DNA of 64,000 nucleotides from Onchidella celtica (Eukaryota; Mollusca; Gastropoda; Systellommatophora; Onchidiidae): contig OZ007570.1 in assembly GCA_963931925.1 (NCBI GenBank), forward strand, positions 57,552,321-57,616,320, in the 5' to 3' direction. How positions within the stretch are numbered: position 1 is the stretch's first letter; each line of letters starts with the position of its first letter. Of this stretch, positions 50,101-59,900 are shown one piece after another. The position numbers and the translations under genes were made by a program. Below the pieces are notes generated by a model. That model was given only the letters and a program-made list of their open reading frames with translations, was not told the DNA's origin and ran no database searches.

Positions 50101-51421
50101 ACATGAAAATCTGCTGTTAATGCACTTTCTTTGTAAAGCCAAAACGTTTGCCTTTTTTTTTCCACCCCCGGAGATGTCGTCTCGATAATACATGTATAGT
50201 GTGTTATATGAAAGGGTTAAAATTAAACGGGATCTAAAAGTGCCATTTGAACGCTTTTTAAAAAAAAAGCAAAAACCACCACTTCAGTATAAGATAAGCT
50301 AATCGAATTTTATATATTTAAATAATTTGCTCGAAGAGTTGATGTCAGTACTGCAAACGTAAATCCAGTTGGTTTATACATGCACTATTCTAAAATGATG
50401 ATTTTAGCTTTTTCCTAAAAAGCAGTCACGTGGCACTTAGATCGCTTCTGATTCTAACCCCCTCAAATGGTCTCCCTACCATCTGCCTATGATAGTGATC
50501 ATGATAATCTGCTTAAGAAAAAACAAAGCAATGACACAAAGGTATATAATGTCTTTCCATGCAATGGCTTTGCTAAAAAAAAAAAAAAAAGCTGTTACAT
50601 GTATTTAATTTAGAATTGCAGTTTTGTCTCTTGAAAAACTCTGGTTCCTCCTTGTAATTTTCTTGAAAATACACTGTATGGGGAAAATAACGCCACTGCT
50701 CTAAGCCTATGGTAGAGGCATCTGGGACACTTTTGATATATTAACTAAGAAAAAACTGTTTCTTTTCCTGTCATTTGGCGACTTATGCCATGATGATTCT
50801 ATTGGATTATTACATTTTCCTTTTGGCACATTTCTTTTTCTATTATACATGTATTATTATTATCTGATAGCCCTCATGCACAGGAATGCAATGAAGAGTC
50901 AGAGGCCTTTTGGCACAAGTCTGAAATAATATGTATGCCATTATTATAGAGCAGTGACGATATTGAGATCTTAAAGTATTGTCTTTCATCTATGTAAACC
51001 CTTACTCCATTTACTATTTCTTTTTGCAACAGATAGAGAATTTCATTCAAGCTTGAAAAACTATCCATAAGTTTTATTCCTGCACATTCACACTCACAGA
51101 CATATATAAGTTACAATAAGCTTAAAATTTCAACAAAAACAACTGTGAATGCGAAGTTCAATACACATGTATTATACAAAAAGATTTCATCTGATAGATA
51201 TTGTTTCAACTGAGGAAACTCCTGACTTTAAAGAAATAATTTTAAAACAAATTGATGATGAAATCAAATCAATAAAACTTGACTGGATGTTTCCCCACAG
51301 AACAGCCTACACGAGGTCCAAGAGGATAGACAGGCTGTGGCAGCTCCTACTCGCCGCCATGAAGTTCAGCGAAGACGTCACCTGCGAATGTACAGGCCCT
51401 ATGAGATCCTGCACAGTTTGA
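41116..51421 (+). CDS. unrecognised protein-coding gene, at least four exons
   Basis: Four exons chain with GT/AG borders and matching phases: 42699-42890, 43993-44089, 45028-45242 and 51301-51421. Joined, they read through KVLDQEGLLKY|SNPVNKCPV, SCQNEKQYK|ESFSHLDKDK and CYMPIID|RTAYTRSKR to a TGA at 51419-51421, about 208 codons. Phase agreement across three introns is strong evidence of a real gene. The protein has a basic N-terminal part, a central PVLTLCHGF segment, a leucine-rich helical region (VEPTLAILKALNTL) and a cysteine-rich end. I cannot name it. The start is uncertain: an 8-base exon 41116-41123 (ATGTTTTG|GTAAGT) would fit the phase, or the ATG at 42829 (strong context, AACATGG) could be used. 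AATAAA at 51653-51658 may end the transcript. Intron 3 hosts a DNA transposon and a MITE. Confidence 0.7.
42517..42745 (+). repeat. diverged tandem duplication of an intron end plus exon start
   Basis: About 117-bp period. The upstream copy (AYLMPKSKKRNNY after ttaatag|g) resembles the true exon start (TYLKPKPKERSNC after caccag|g). Both keep an AG acceptor in the same phase. The upstream copy stays open to 42671 but lacks a good donor. Confidence 0.65.
43313..43695 (+). mobile_element. SINE copy lacking tRNA head, with internal 67-bp tandem duplication
   Basis: It shares the body (cttctcggataaggacg, cacgttaaagataccttgg, ctgcccgggcaaaatt) and the 3' end with the SINE at 18001-18356, in opposite orientation. 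The stretch ggatttttctcatattttca onward is repeated at 43314 and 43381. A 30-base C run interrupts the 3' part. It lies in intron 1 of the unknown gene (between 42890 and 43993). Confidence 0.7.
44803..45030 (+). repeat. four degenerate tandem copies of a 3' splice-site region
   Basis: Four successive 55-85-bp units share gttttgatg...tgcctttg.tgcagga.agcttcagtgct. Each has a pyrimidine stretch and an AG. The fourth AG (45026-45027) is the acceptor of the exon at 45028, which continues the reading frame. Confidence 0.65.
46037..48091 (-). CDS. DDE transposase with N-terminal psq-type helix-turn-helix and C-terminal PHD finger
   Basis: 684 aa, no stop or frameshift. Residues about 10-55 form a helix-turn-helix (ISVREAAKRFGIPRRTLRNH), followed by a second DNA-binding region to about 140. 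The DDE_1 catalytic core has Asp175 (FNLDEKG), Asp281 (LIFDGAKCH) and Asp317 (NTTHELQPLD), a DD35D spacing in the pogo/jerky range. Residues about 410-570 are a Pro/Ser/Thr linker made of 10-residue repeats (PQPSTSHGPT). Residues about 637-684 are a PHD-type Cys4-His-Cys3 finger (CPGCGE ... CESCD ... YHEDC ... CPEC). Basic GKGKGK-type tracts precede the finger. The catalytic triad and the ends of the element are intact, so it may still be active. A histone-tail-reading role for the finger is inference from the PHD family. Confidence 0.93.
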   Translation of the reverse strand: MAAQSRRGTWSQQDLENAMRAIDRGEGISVREAAKRFGIPRRTLRNHITSGSTEKRLGRKSLMCAEEEQMLVNRIVRFSDIGLPLTAKMVRSYVFEYFEKNNLDHPFTSNLAGEKWFRLFLNRHPELRHRKAQAMNPARAQKLNRFIVNDHFNKLEQTLTDLDLFDKPDRIFNLDEKGCRLSLHHQQRVIAKKGSKRVHLVAPEHGENVTVVACVSAVGGAVPPMIIFKGKNRKQQFGDDLPPLACFEMAEKGSMTNDIFVNWLQHFSKFKPPGKVLLIFDGAKCHLSIDIVEEADRHEITLFCLPSNTTHELQPLDTAVFRSFEHHWDQEVSSFWRNRPDRSLSKDMFGKVFTPVWTKCMTMTNIQSGFQKCGIYPFNKDAIADYAFAPSEVTQMEATTAEDPRPQPSTTQHPPPQPSTSHTLMPQPPTTQCRPLQPSTSPTPQPSTSHGPTAWPSASHSPSPQPSTSHASTPQPSTSHGPTPQPSTSHGPMPRPSTSHGPMPQPSTSHGPMPQPSTSHAPTPQPSTSHDPTPQPSTSHDPTPQPSTSQGPLSRPSTPSSTSSSPHLSFDHIMKTPTKTKKKTVTRAKSINYRATVISKSLFESSANTKNGKGKGKGVGKGKSKKSKAKPTINDTEENWFCPGCGENEQEDMRRCESCDVWYHEDCVGLTKDDETFVCPECDA
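46436..46790 (-). repeat. 30-bp coding minisatellite in the transposase linker
   Basis: About eleven copies of a 30-bp unit (plus-strand ctggtcgaaggctgaggc core) encode the PQPSTSHGPT linker. Because the period is divisible by three, five reading frames are open here; all but one are artefacts. Confidence 0.9.
48727..49528 (+). mobile_element. Tigger-like MITE, copy 1
   Basis: 802 bp, TA on both sides (48725-48726, 49529-49530). Termini are CAGTGCAATCC and GGATTGGACTG, i.e. inverted repeats with one difference in 11. Subterminal GTCGAGT.A words repeat near both ends. No coding capacity. Its termini differ from those of the adjacent 45709-48720 transposon, so a different transposase is needed. 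Confidence 0.85.
49531..51300. other. distal part of intron 3 of the unknown gene
   Basis: No gene, RNA or complete element recognised. A minus-strand frame near 50874-51068 is short and unsupported. Confidence 0.4.
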
Positions 51422-51496
51422 TCAGGAATGCCGACCATTTGGAAAATATATTTGAGTTTGGAGAGATGATCAGAAATCAAGACAATTATCAAAACG

Positions 51497-51850
51497 GGCG
51501 TCAGGATTTAAGAGAAATGTGAAATGTTCAGATTGATATTTCAACTAGATTCACAGCTTAAACAAGTAAAAAAAAAAAATGTGCAGCTCCATTATGATCA
51601 AAGAAAATAAAAAAGGTGAAAAAGAATGAACGTGTTGTAATGAATGTTTGGAATAAAGACAAAAGAAAAATGGACGAATGTCAGGATTTAAGAGAAATAC
51701 TTGTGAAGATTTGATATCAACTACATTTTGTAACTTGACAGTATCAACTAACTTATCACATAATTTAACCCAAACAAACAAAAAAGTGCAGTTCAAGCAT
51801 AATCAAAGGAAATAAGAAAAAGGTTAAATTAAAAAAAAATATCTGTTGGA
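51497..51850. repeat. diverged tandem duplication, about 185-bp period
   Basis: Both copies begin gtcaggatttaagagaaat (51498 and 51684) and share further blocks in order (atcaactacatt-like, gtgcag.tc, atcaaaggaaataa-like, ttggaa.aaa). It lies just after the stop codon of the unknown gene, probably in its 3' UTR. Confidence 0.65.
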
Positions 51851-51859
51851 ACAAATGCT

Positions 51860-53998
51860 TTGGCACATGCACAGAAACAAAAACAAAAACAACAAAAAAA
51901 AAAGGCATAAATTCAGTAGTCTGTCTTTTCACCAATTATGGATTTTAATATCGACTAGTGTAACAAAAAACATTTCAACAAACAGCGACTCTGGAATCAA
52001 AAGATTATTTTTTACCATACAAGAATACATGCACATGTATACGACAAAGAAATACTGTCCTCGAAGGCACTATGAAATGAAAATGACATGAGTGACCATA
52101 AAAATATATTATATGTATATTCTCAGGTGTGCCAATCTCTGCTGTATGCAATTCTCTCTCCAGACCGAGAAAAGCACAAGTCTGTCATGATCTTATTATA
52201 ATTGAGCTAGAAGGTGAGCATGTAAGCACCTGGAACTTCACGACTACTTGGCCAAAAATTATGAAACCATTAAAACACAGGACTAAAGTCAACTCTCGTG
52301 TAACAAATTCAATATAACTGCTATTAATCACCTACACTGCTATGAAGACCGTGGGTCTCAGATTTGGAATTGCCTGACTTTATCTTTAAAAGAAATTGAA
52401 ATTTTAATGGCTTTTAAACATCAGCACCTAATATTATGCACAATTACATGTGGTCGAGTAGTAGTATTTAATAGAAGTCAATGCCTACATAAATAAGCCT
52501 GAAAAGTGACTAAATAGGTCAAGCTAACAAGAGACAGAAAAAAAATGAAAACAAAATGTCCATCTTTCCTGAGGAATAGTGTATTGACCTTCCTGAACCT
52601 TGAAAAAAAAAAAAAAGAATTTAATGCCCAGATAATTCAACTGACTTAGTGACTATGACTCAAATAATTAAAAGAAAATGGTTCAAAGCCCCAGCTAATC
52701 ATATGAAAAAATGTAGAGCAGACAGTTGGACCAAGACTTTCAGCTCATCATTATTCTCTGCTTACTGAGTGAAAGTCATAGCATTTCACCACAGAAAGTA
52801 CATGTATACACCAGAGTGGTTGTAACAGCATGCTACAAGTTAATCTGGGATGACTTACAACATCATCATCTCAAAGATAAATTATGCATGTGAATTTTAA
52901 ATGAAAATGAAATAAACAGCTTGACAAGGACAGGCAGAACAAGTACCCTGCTGATTTCAGTAAATAATTCTTTCTCATCTATTGTGCAATACTGAATATG
53001 CTTCACTCTTCAACATTGACATCCTGCACAATCACTATTTGTTGAGCCCATTCTCGTTTTTCACTTTTTTCATCCAACTTTACCTGGCCACTGAAAATTT
53101 TCAATGCGGCAAGTTCACAGAATATGTCTGCAGACATTCTGTTCAAGGATTCCCACAAGAATCCACTTGAGTAAAGAACTGATGTCATGCATGTGTATAG
53201 TCTAATATTTCAGTCACCGCATACTTAATCTTTACTGGTTTGGCCATATGGCTGGTCATATTACTAGATCTTTATTTCTACTTGGTTCAGGTTTCTGTCA
53301 GAAATTTTTCACTCAGAAGTAAGGCTGAGTTGCCAAATTGGAATACAATTTTTGGGTGAACACAGCATGTGTGTGATGACCATAAACAAAGCAGTGATTC
53401 TGTCATCACATATGAAGCCTATTAAGTACTCAGAGACTGCCCTGAAGAATGCACTGAGTGCAAAGACATGATGATGAGTCTAAGGGCTGCAGGGAGACAT
53501 TACAACATTCTCCTACTATCACCCTACAAGAAAAGTTGAGAGGGAAGAGGGTTGAGAAAATGAGGGGTGGGGCAAAAATCTTCCTTGAGCTTGCATGATG
53601 CGAGGCGTTTTCCCCGATGCTATTTTAAGAACACTGTACACATAGGGCAAAACGCTCTCTGCTGAGAACAAAAATTTGTGATGTTTTTCTTAACGCTTAC
53701 CATAAAAAGCTTCACAGGATAACAATTCTCATCTCATACTGCTATTCATGCAGTAAAACTAGACATGCCAAATTCATACAAGTCATACTCTGATCACAGA
53801 TTCCATAGCTCATCCCAAAAGTGCAACAGTATTTGAGATAACATCAGTTAAGATCATTCTCATAACTTGAACAGATTTAATATGGTGGTGGTCTTCTCTT
53901 CGGTTTAAATGAAAACAGTAAATGCAAGTGGTTAAATGTTATGTGAGAAAGTGTTCCCTGAGAAAAGTCTGTACTGAGCTGTCAAATGAATGGTGTTG
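51860..53998. other. region between convergent genes, includes YRDC 3' UTR
   Basis: No coding exon recognised. A minus-strand AATAAA (plus 53271-53276) lies about 725 bases after the YRDC stop and is a candidate polyadenylation signal. Confidence 0.4.
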
Positions 53999-56900
53999 CT
54001 ATCTCTCACTCTCAGAGGACACAGAGGAAATTTCCTTCAATCCATGCTTGTCATGCAAACAGTTCCAAGTTGTTTTATAGGCACTGAAAAAGAAGTACAT
54101 GTACATTTAATTCTAGCTGAAAATGCACATGAAAAACACTCTTAAATTATTAAATAAAAGTGTTGTGGAAGAGTCTCAAGATGGTTTATGGTATTCTGAA
54201 AATGCCCGGAGGCATTCTTCACAATAAATGTCAACTCTGGGGGCTTTACCTATTAATTCAAAATGTGGTATGTAATCTCACCTGGGACCAAATACTTGTA
54301 ATGTTTATTATTCAAAGGAAGAACTAAATAGTCTTTCACAAGCTTGGGTTTGACAGTCTTGAGGATGCCTCTGAAAATTTTGCTTTGTCAATCTGTGATA
54401 GTTACTGCGCTATATGCAGTGGAACTTGCAACAACTATATTTGATATTAACAGTATTTTGGATAAGAGTAATTGTTTTAAAATCACCATTTTTAGCTGCT
54501 AAAAGGGAAATGATAAGACATCTTGGTAGTTTTATGTTATTACTCCCCTTAAGGTTCTGTATTTGAAGGCTAAATTCCACTTTGTGTGTGTGTGTGCATA
54601 TGTATGTGAATGAAATGCATGTTTGAGTACTGCAGCCTAAAAGTACAGACCAAGTGTGGTTGGTTGTGTCGACTATTATGTACAGTCCAATCCATTTACC
54701 TCAACACGGCTTTTGTCGACATTCTGGGTAACTCAACACAATTTTTGAGTCCCAACCTATTCCTTCTTTAATGCTACTAAATATTTCCCCGTAACTCGAC
54801 ACGTTATTCCATTCTTTCCTCTTATATCGACTCATTTCTCCCCAAGGAGGCACACCAAGTGTACTAGATCTACTATTTTGCTACCAAAAGTGCCCAGGCC
54901 ACTTCCTGCATCTGTGATAAGACCTTTTTATTTCTTTTTGCGGTGCTGGCGGGGAGGAGTAGGGGAGGGAGAGTGTGGACACAGAGGATGACCTTTGGCT
55001 TCAATAAAAAGTATGGAGTACTACAGACTGAGTAATTTTTTTTTTTTTTACAAAACATTCCAGCCTCGTTGATACTCGGCTTTGACCTAGATCTATTGGT
55101 TAACTGCCATACTGTGTATGTATCAGTATCATCACTTCTGAAGAAACAGCAATGGTTGAGGTTAAAAGAAATAGTAATACACTGTGCATTTGATATATAA
55201 TGATAGCATGTCTCCAATATCGGCAAATCTTTGCCACGCAACTTCTCCACACAACAATGATATTGGAGGAACGGGTGACAGCATGCTGATAATTAAAAAG
55301 GAGACATAACTGCGTTAATTATTGGACACTTTTCCCATAATGGTGATGTTTGATCTCTTCGGTATTTCGACTTTCTCTTTACTCGACACAATTCAGACGG
55401 TCCCACTGATGTCGAGATATTAGGATTGCACTGTATTTGAATTACCGGACAAGCACTGTTAGTGGAAGTATTGTAGTTGATGTGACACCAGTGACACTTT
55501 CCTAATGGCCCACAGAATGTTGAGAAGACCAGAGGGTGACTGGTTTAAAAAAAACAACAAAAAAACTTGGCTCAATCGTTTTAAATATTTTTCGATGTCA
55601 CTCAACAGAAAACAAATTTTGATGTGGTGTTTAACCAAATGAACAAGTGAATTACATTTAGTTTATATATGTCTGAATGGCCATGGCCACTGCATCAGCC
55701 TTATTCAGCTCTAGGTAAAATCCAAGCCAATATTGTAACTGCTTCAATTACAAAGAGGTTTACTCACCTTCCTGGCCTGATTATATGAAATGTTCCTGGT
55801 GATGACAGATCAACCACTGTCGAACCAAGACGAGATTCTTCTGTGTCACTGAGTTTGCCACCATTTACAATCAAATCAAGGCTGTGCCACAATGTTTCAA
55901 ATTCCTAAAATAAAAAGATAAACTTATTATTCCAATGACAACTACATTCTGGATACAACATCTTTAAAGGAACAAGCTAGTGACAGAAAATTCACTGTGG
56001 GTGTAACAGGGCGACAGACAGGCAAGGTATAGCTAGCGTGGGAAGATAGCTAACGGCGGGGAGACAGAGTTATTGTAGGCCAGAGGGGGAAAGTAGCCGA
56101 TGCAACTGAAGCGCTTTGACACCCGAAAAGGGTAGTGTTTACTTGACCGCCGTACTTGCCGATCAGATCACCTGGGAATTGCTTGGGGGGTAGAGCTGTT
56201 TCAATAGTATTTGACGTGGAGTCGACGGGGGTGGCTATTAGGATAACTAATGCACACTCGGTGGGCGTCTTGGGACGCTACCTGACTGGGTATAAATCCC
56301 CGAACGCTCCTTCCAACTTCAGACCGCTGAGAGCACTCACCAGCTTCGTGCCGAAGAGGAGACCACAACCGCAACTGTAACTTTGTACTAGTCTTGTGAG
56401 TGGGGAAGGTCAGGGAACCCGCAAACATCCTTTGTCAGAGCGTGGTATCTTTGGTATCTTGTCGGCATTTGGGCTGTTGCTGAGTGGTAAGTTAATTGTA
56501 CGATGTATGTGTATTTTACTTAATGTTCATGATTGTAGAACCTAAATCTAGTGGGTTTACTTTGGTATAACTACTGCCTCTGAGAGAGTCACGGAAACGC
56601 CGTTATATATATGTTACGAAACCTTATAGGATGGGGTCCGTTAGAGAGAGCGTTATTCTTCGTGGGGAACGTGTAAATATCATTAAAACCGTGTTGATCG
56701 TTTATTCTATTGCCTATATGGGAGCCTATGGAGTATGGGAGCTGCAGCCTGACTTATAACAGTGTCAGCGGTTAAAAGTGTTAATGATGAATATCCGTCA
56801 TGGAGTAAGTATGGAAGTCATGCCTTCCAGCAGTAGATTAGGACTTTGCGATTGTTTTTCTACAGAGGAGGAAGAACAACACCTTCTTGGCTTCTCAACT

Positions 56901-59900
56901 TCTTGTACTTTGATTAACGACATCGTGGCTTCTTGGCTTCTCAACTTCTTGTACTTTGATTAACGACATCGTGGCTTCTTGGCTTCCCGACCTATTGGTA
57001 CCTGCCGATACCTGTTGATCTAACTGCGCAGTCAAGCCAGGGTAGAGAGGAAGAACCAGTGCCCAGATAGCGCCATACACCCCTAAAGGAGAGGTTTCCT
57101 TATGCTGAATGTTCCCATGTGTTTTATAAAATGTGCTAGAAATTTAATATTACGAAGCCATTTAATTAGCATGTACTGATTTGCATCAACTTCATTCCAT
57201 CGAAATTCACATGAAATTGTATGACCTATGTTCCTATTATTATTGAATGAATTAATAATTATTGTATATATGTAAGCAATACAGATATCGTTTGTTATAA
57301 CTTATAGAAGAGAGATAGTCGATTATTTAGTGTGTTTGTGCCGTGCCCATCACGGCTGGTGTCAGAAGAAAGTTAGTGAGAGAAAGTGGAAACATCACAG
57401 TGGGATTGAAGTTGTTATTTCAATAAACATTGATAGGGTGAGATGCACAGTACTTCCTGCAAAACAGCCTTTAACAAAACAAAAGAAAAAGACTCAGCTA
57501 CATTCACAGAAATACTGAGAGAATTTAGCATTTCATGGCAATGGTATCCTCCAGTCATAACCATGAGATTTCTGAAGAAATCAGCGGAACAGAAGTGAAC
57601 AAAATTAAACTAAATGGTCAGTGACTGACACAAGTTTGAACACATACCTCAACCTGTAGACAACTACTTGCTCCACTTATATTTGCACTTGTCAGGGCGA
57701 TAGGACTGTTGCAAGATTTAGCTAAATCTTGCATAAATTGATGATTTGGAATGCGAATACCAATACGGCTTGTATGGGGGTTGAGAGCTGGATTCAATGT
57801 AGCATTTCTTTCAAACACGACAGTCACTGGTCCTGGAAGAAGATCCATCAAAACTTGTTTTGGTACAGTCACTTTGCTCCACCTGTATCAAAATTGAAGA
57901 TTACTTGTATCAGTTTATACAATGGTATAATGTCATAAATTATAGTATAGATGTTATAAATTATACTGTACTTCAATATTCTACACAACCCATTATCCAA
58001 AATCTCCGGGCCAATAAAGTTTCGGGATTCCCCATTTTCAGATTTTAGAAAAGTTACACAAGCTGCGGACACTACATATAACATATTATTCAGTATTATC
58101 TACAACCACATGTTTACCAAGCACTGCCATGCTTCAGTTTACTGACTATTATAACAATTATACTCTACTGGGATGTGTAGCAAAGTCCCATATTTACAAT
58201 GCTTATGGAAACACATCTGCATACATATACACAATTAACCAACACTACAAACACGGTGTAGTTTTTGTAGAAGAGTGTATGACTTTGAACCTTATGCCCA
58301 CTGGAGGTGGTGGGTTACAACTGGCAGCTCTTGATGCTTGTGTAACATGTAAGACACAGAAGACACTATCAGCTCTGGTCAAGCATCGTTTGGAGGAGCT
58401 GAATGAGGGTATGGACAAAGGGCAAACAGGCTGCCCACATGGTGTGCTTTGTGAATTCAAAACCACCTCCGGCTGGGCAAAGTAACTGCACAGAGTAGGC
58501 ACTCCCTCCACATTTCTAGTGCCCCACACCAGTACATTTATTGGAATATCAAATGAAAAAAAATTATCATTACGATCCATTTCCCTGCCACTCCATTATG
58601 TTATGGGTTCACACGTTGGTCAGATTTCGATTGGAGGTGTTGGATAAGGTTTAGTGCCACCTGATACGAATGTGACAATGGGTACTCTGGCACTGATCGG
58701 TGATATCACCTCAGACTTCCCGTCACTCAATGCTACTGTACGTGCAAGCTACTCACAGGGGAAAAACTTTATCTGTAGTATTTAAAACCAATCTTGTAGT
58801 TTTCAAAATCTTTGATGTTATCTTTATCTACAATTACCAGTAAAGGCTAACACCGGCACTAGCAAATCTGACAATCTAATATATATATTGGTATATATTT
58901 TGATATTTTGATTGTGATAGTTTCTATGTGAGTGCCTACTCTATGCAGTTACTTTGCCCAGCCAGAGGTGGTTTTGAATTCACAAAGCACACCATCTGGG
59001 CAGCCTGTTTGCCCTTTGTCCATACCCTCACTCAGCTCCTAATATATATCTTTGGTAACTATAATATAATATAAATCAATACCTGTAAACATCTTCAATT
59101 GTGCCCACACTAATGGCAACTGGATTGTGATAGTTTCTATGCTTTATTTCATATATTCTGTTCACAGCCTCAATGTTTTGAGCCAGACAGGCAACTCCAT
59201 AAATGGTATCTGTTGGAACTGCAATGACTCCTCCCTCCAACAAACATGATGCACTTGACGATATCACATCCTTGAAAGCTGAAATAGATTGGTAATTCAA
59301 ACAACACTAAAATATCCATCTAATAATAATGGACTATTCTGCAAATTTCAATATCGAGAATGGTGGAATTTACATTATACCGCCATTAGTATGAAGAATT
59401 ATGTTTTAAACAATAACAGTTGGTTCAAGGAACTTAGAGAACTTACCAAATGAAAAGTTTAACCTTTGTTGCTTAAAGTAGGTACTCCAAACTGCCCCGC
59501 CAAAGGGGCGAAATCTCATTTTGGCATAATTTTAGGCCAACATTACAAAGCTATTAATGCTGTGTATTTATGTGAAACAGCATACAATATCCAACATCAA
59601 AATAAAGGTCAATCCTTCCTCTGACAGAATATACTTCCTTTTGTATTGTTTAATGTGTTTAGCTGTGTGTTTTTATAGCTTGAAAAGAGCATAGTCTTGC
59701 CGTTTTCACTCTGAGCTGCGCGTACCAAACTGACCCCCTCGTAACAAAGGGTCGCAGCGCATCGCGCCGATGTAGCGCACGTTTGAAAATAACACACAGA
59801 AAGCCAAATAAATGAGATTCAATTCAATGTGTTTTTCATCGTGTTTTAAAGTTGAAATTCCTTTAAAAATCATTTGTTGAAAAGTTTGTTGACCGACAAA

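Noticed and set aside
51149..51522. Alternative frame through the last exon of the unknown gene (NSLHEVQEDRQ onward)
   Set aside because: It does not agree with the phase set by the preceding exon; the in-phase reading stops at 51421.
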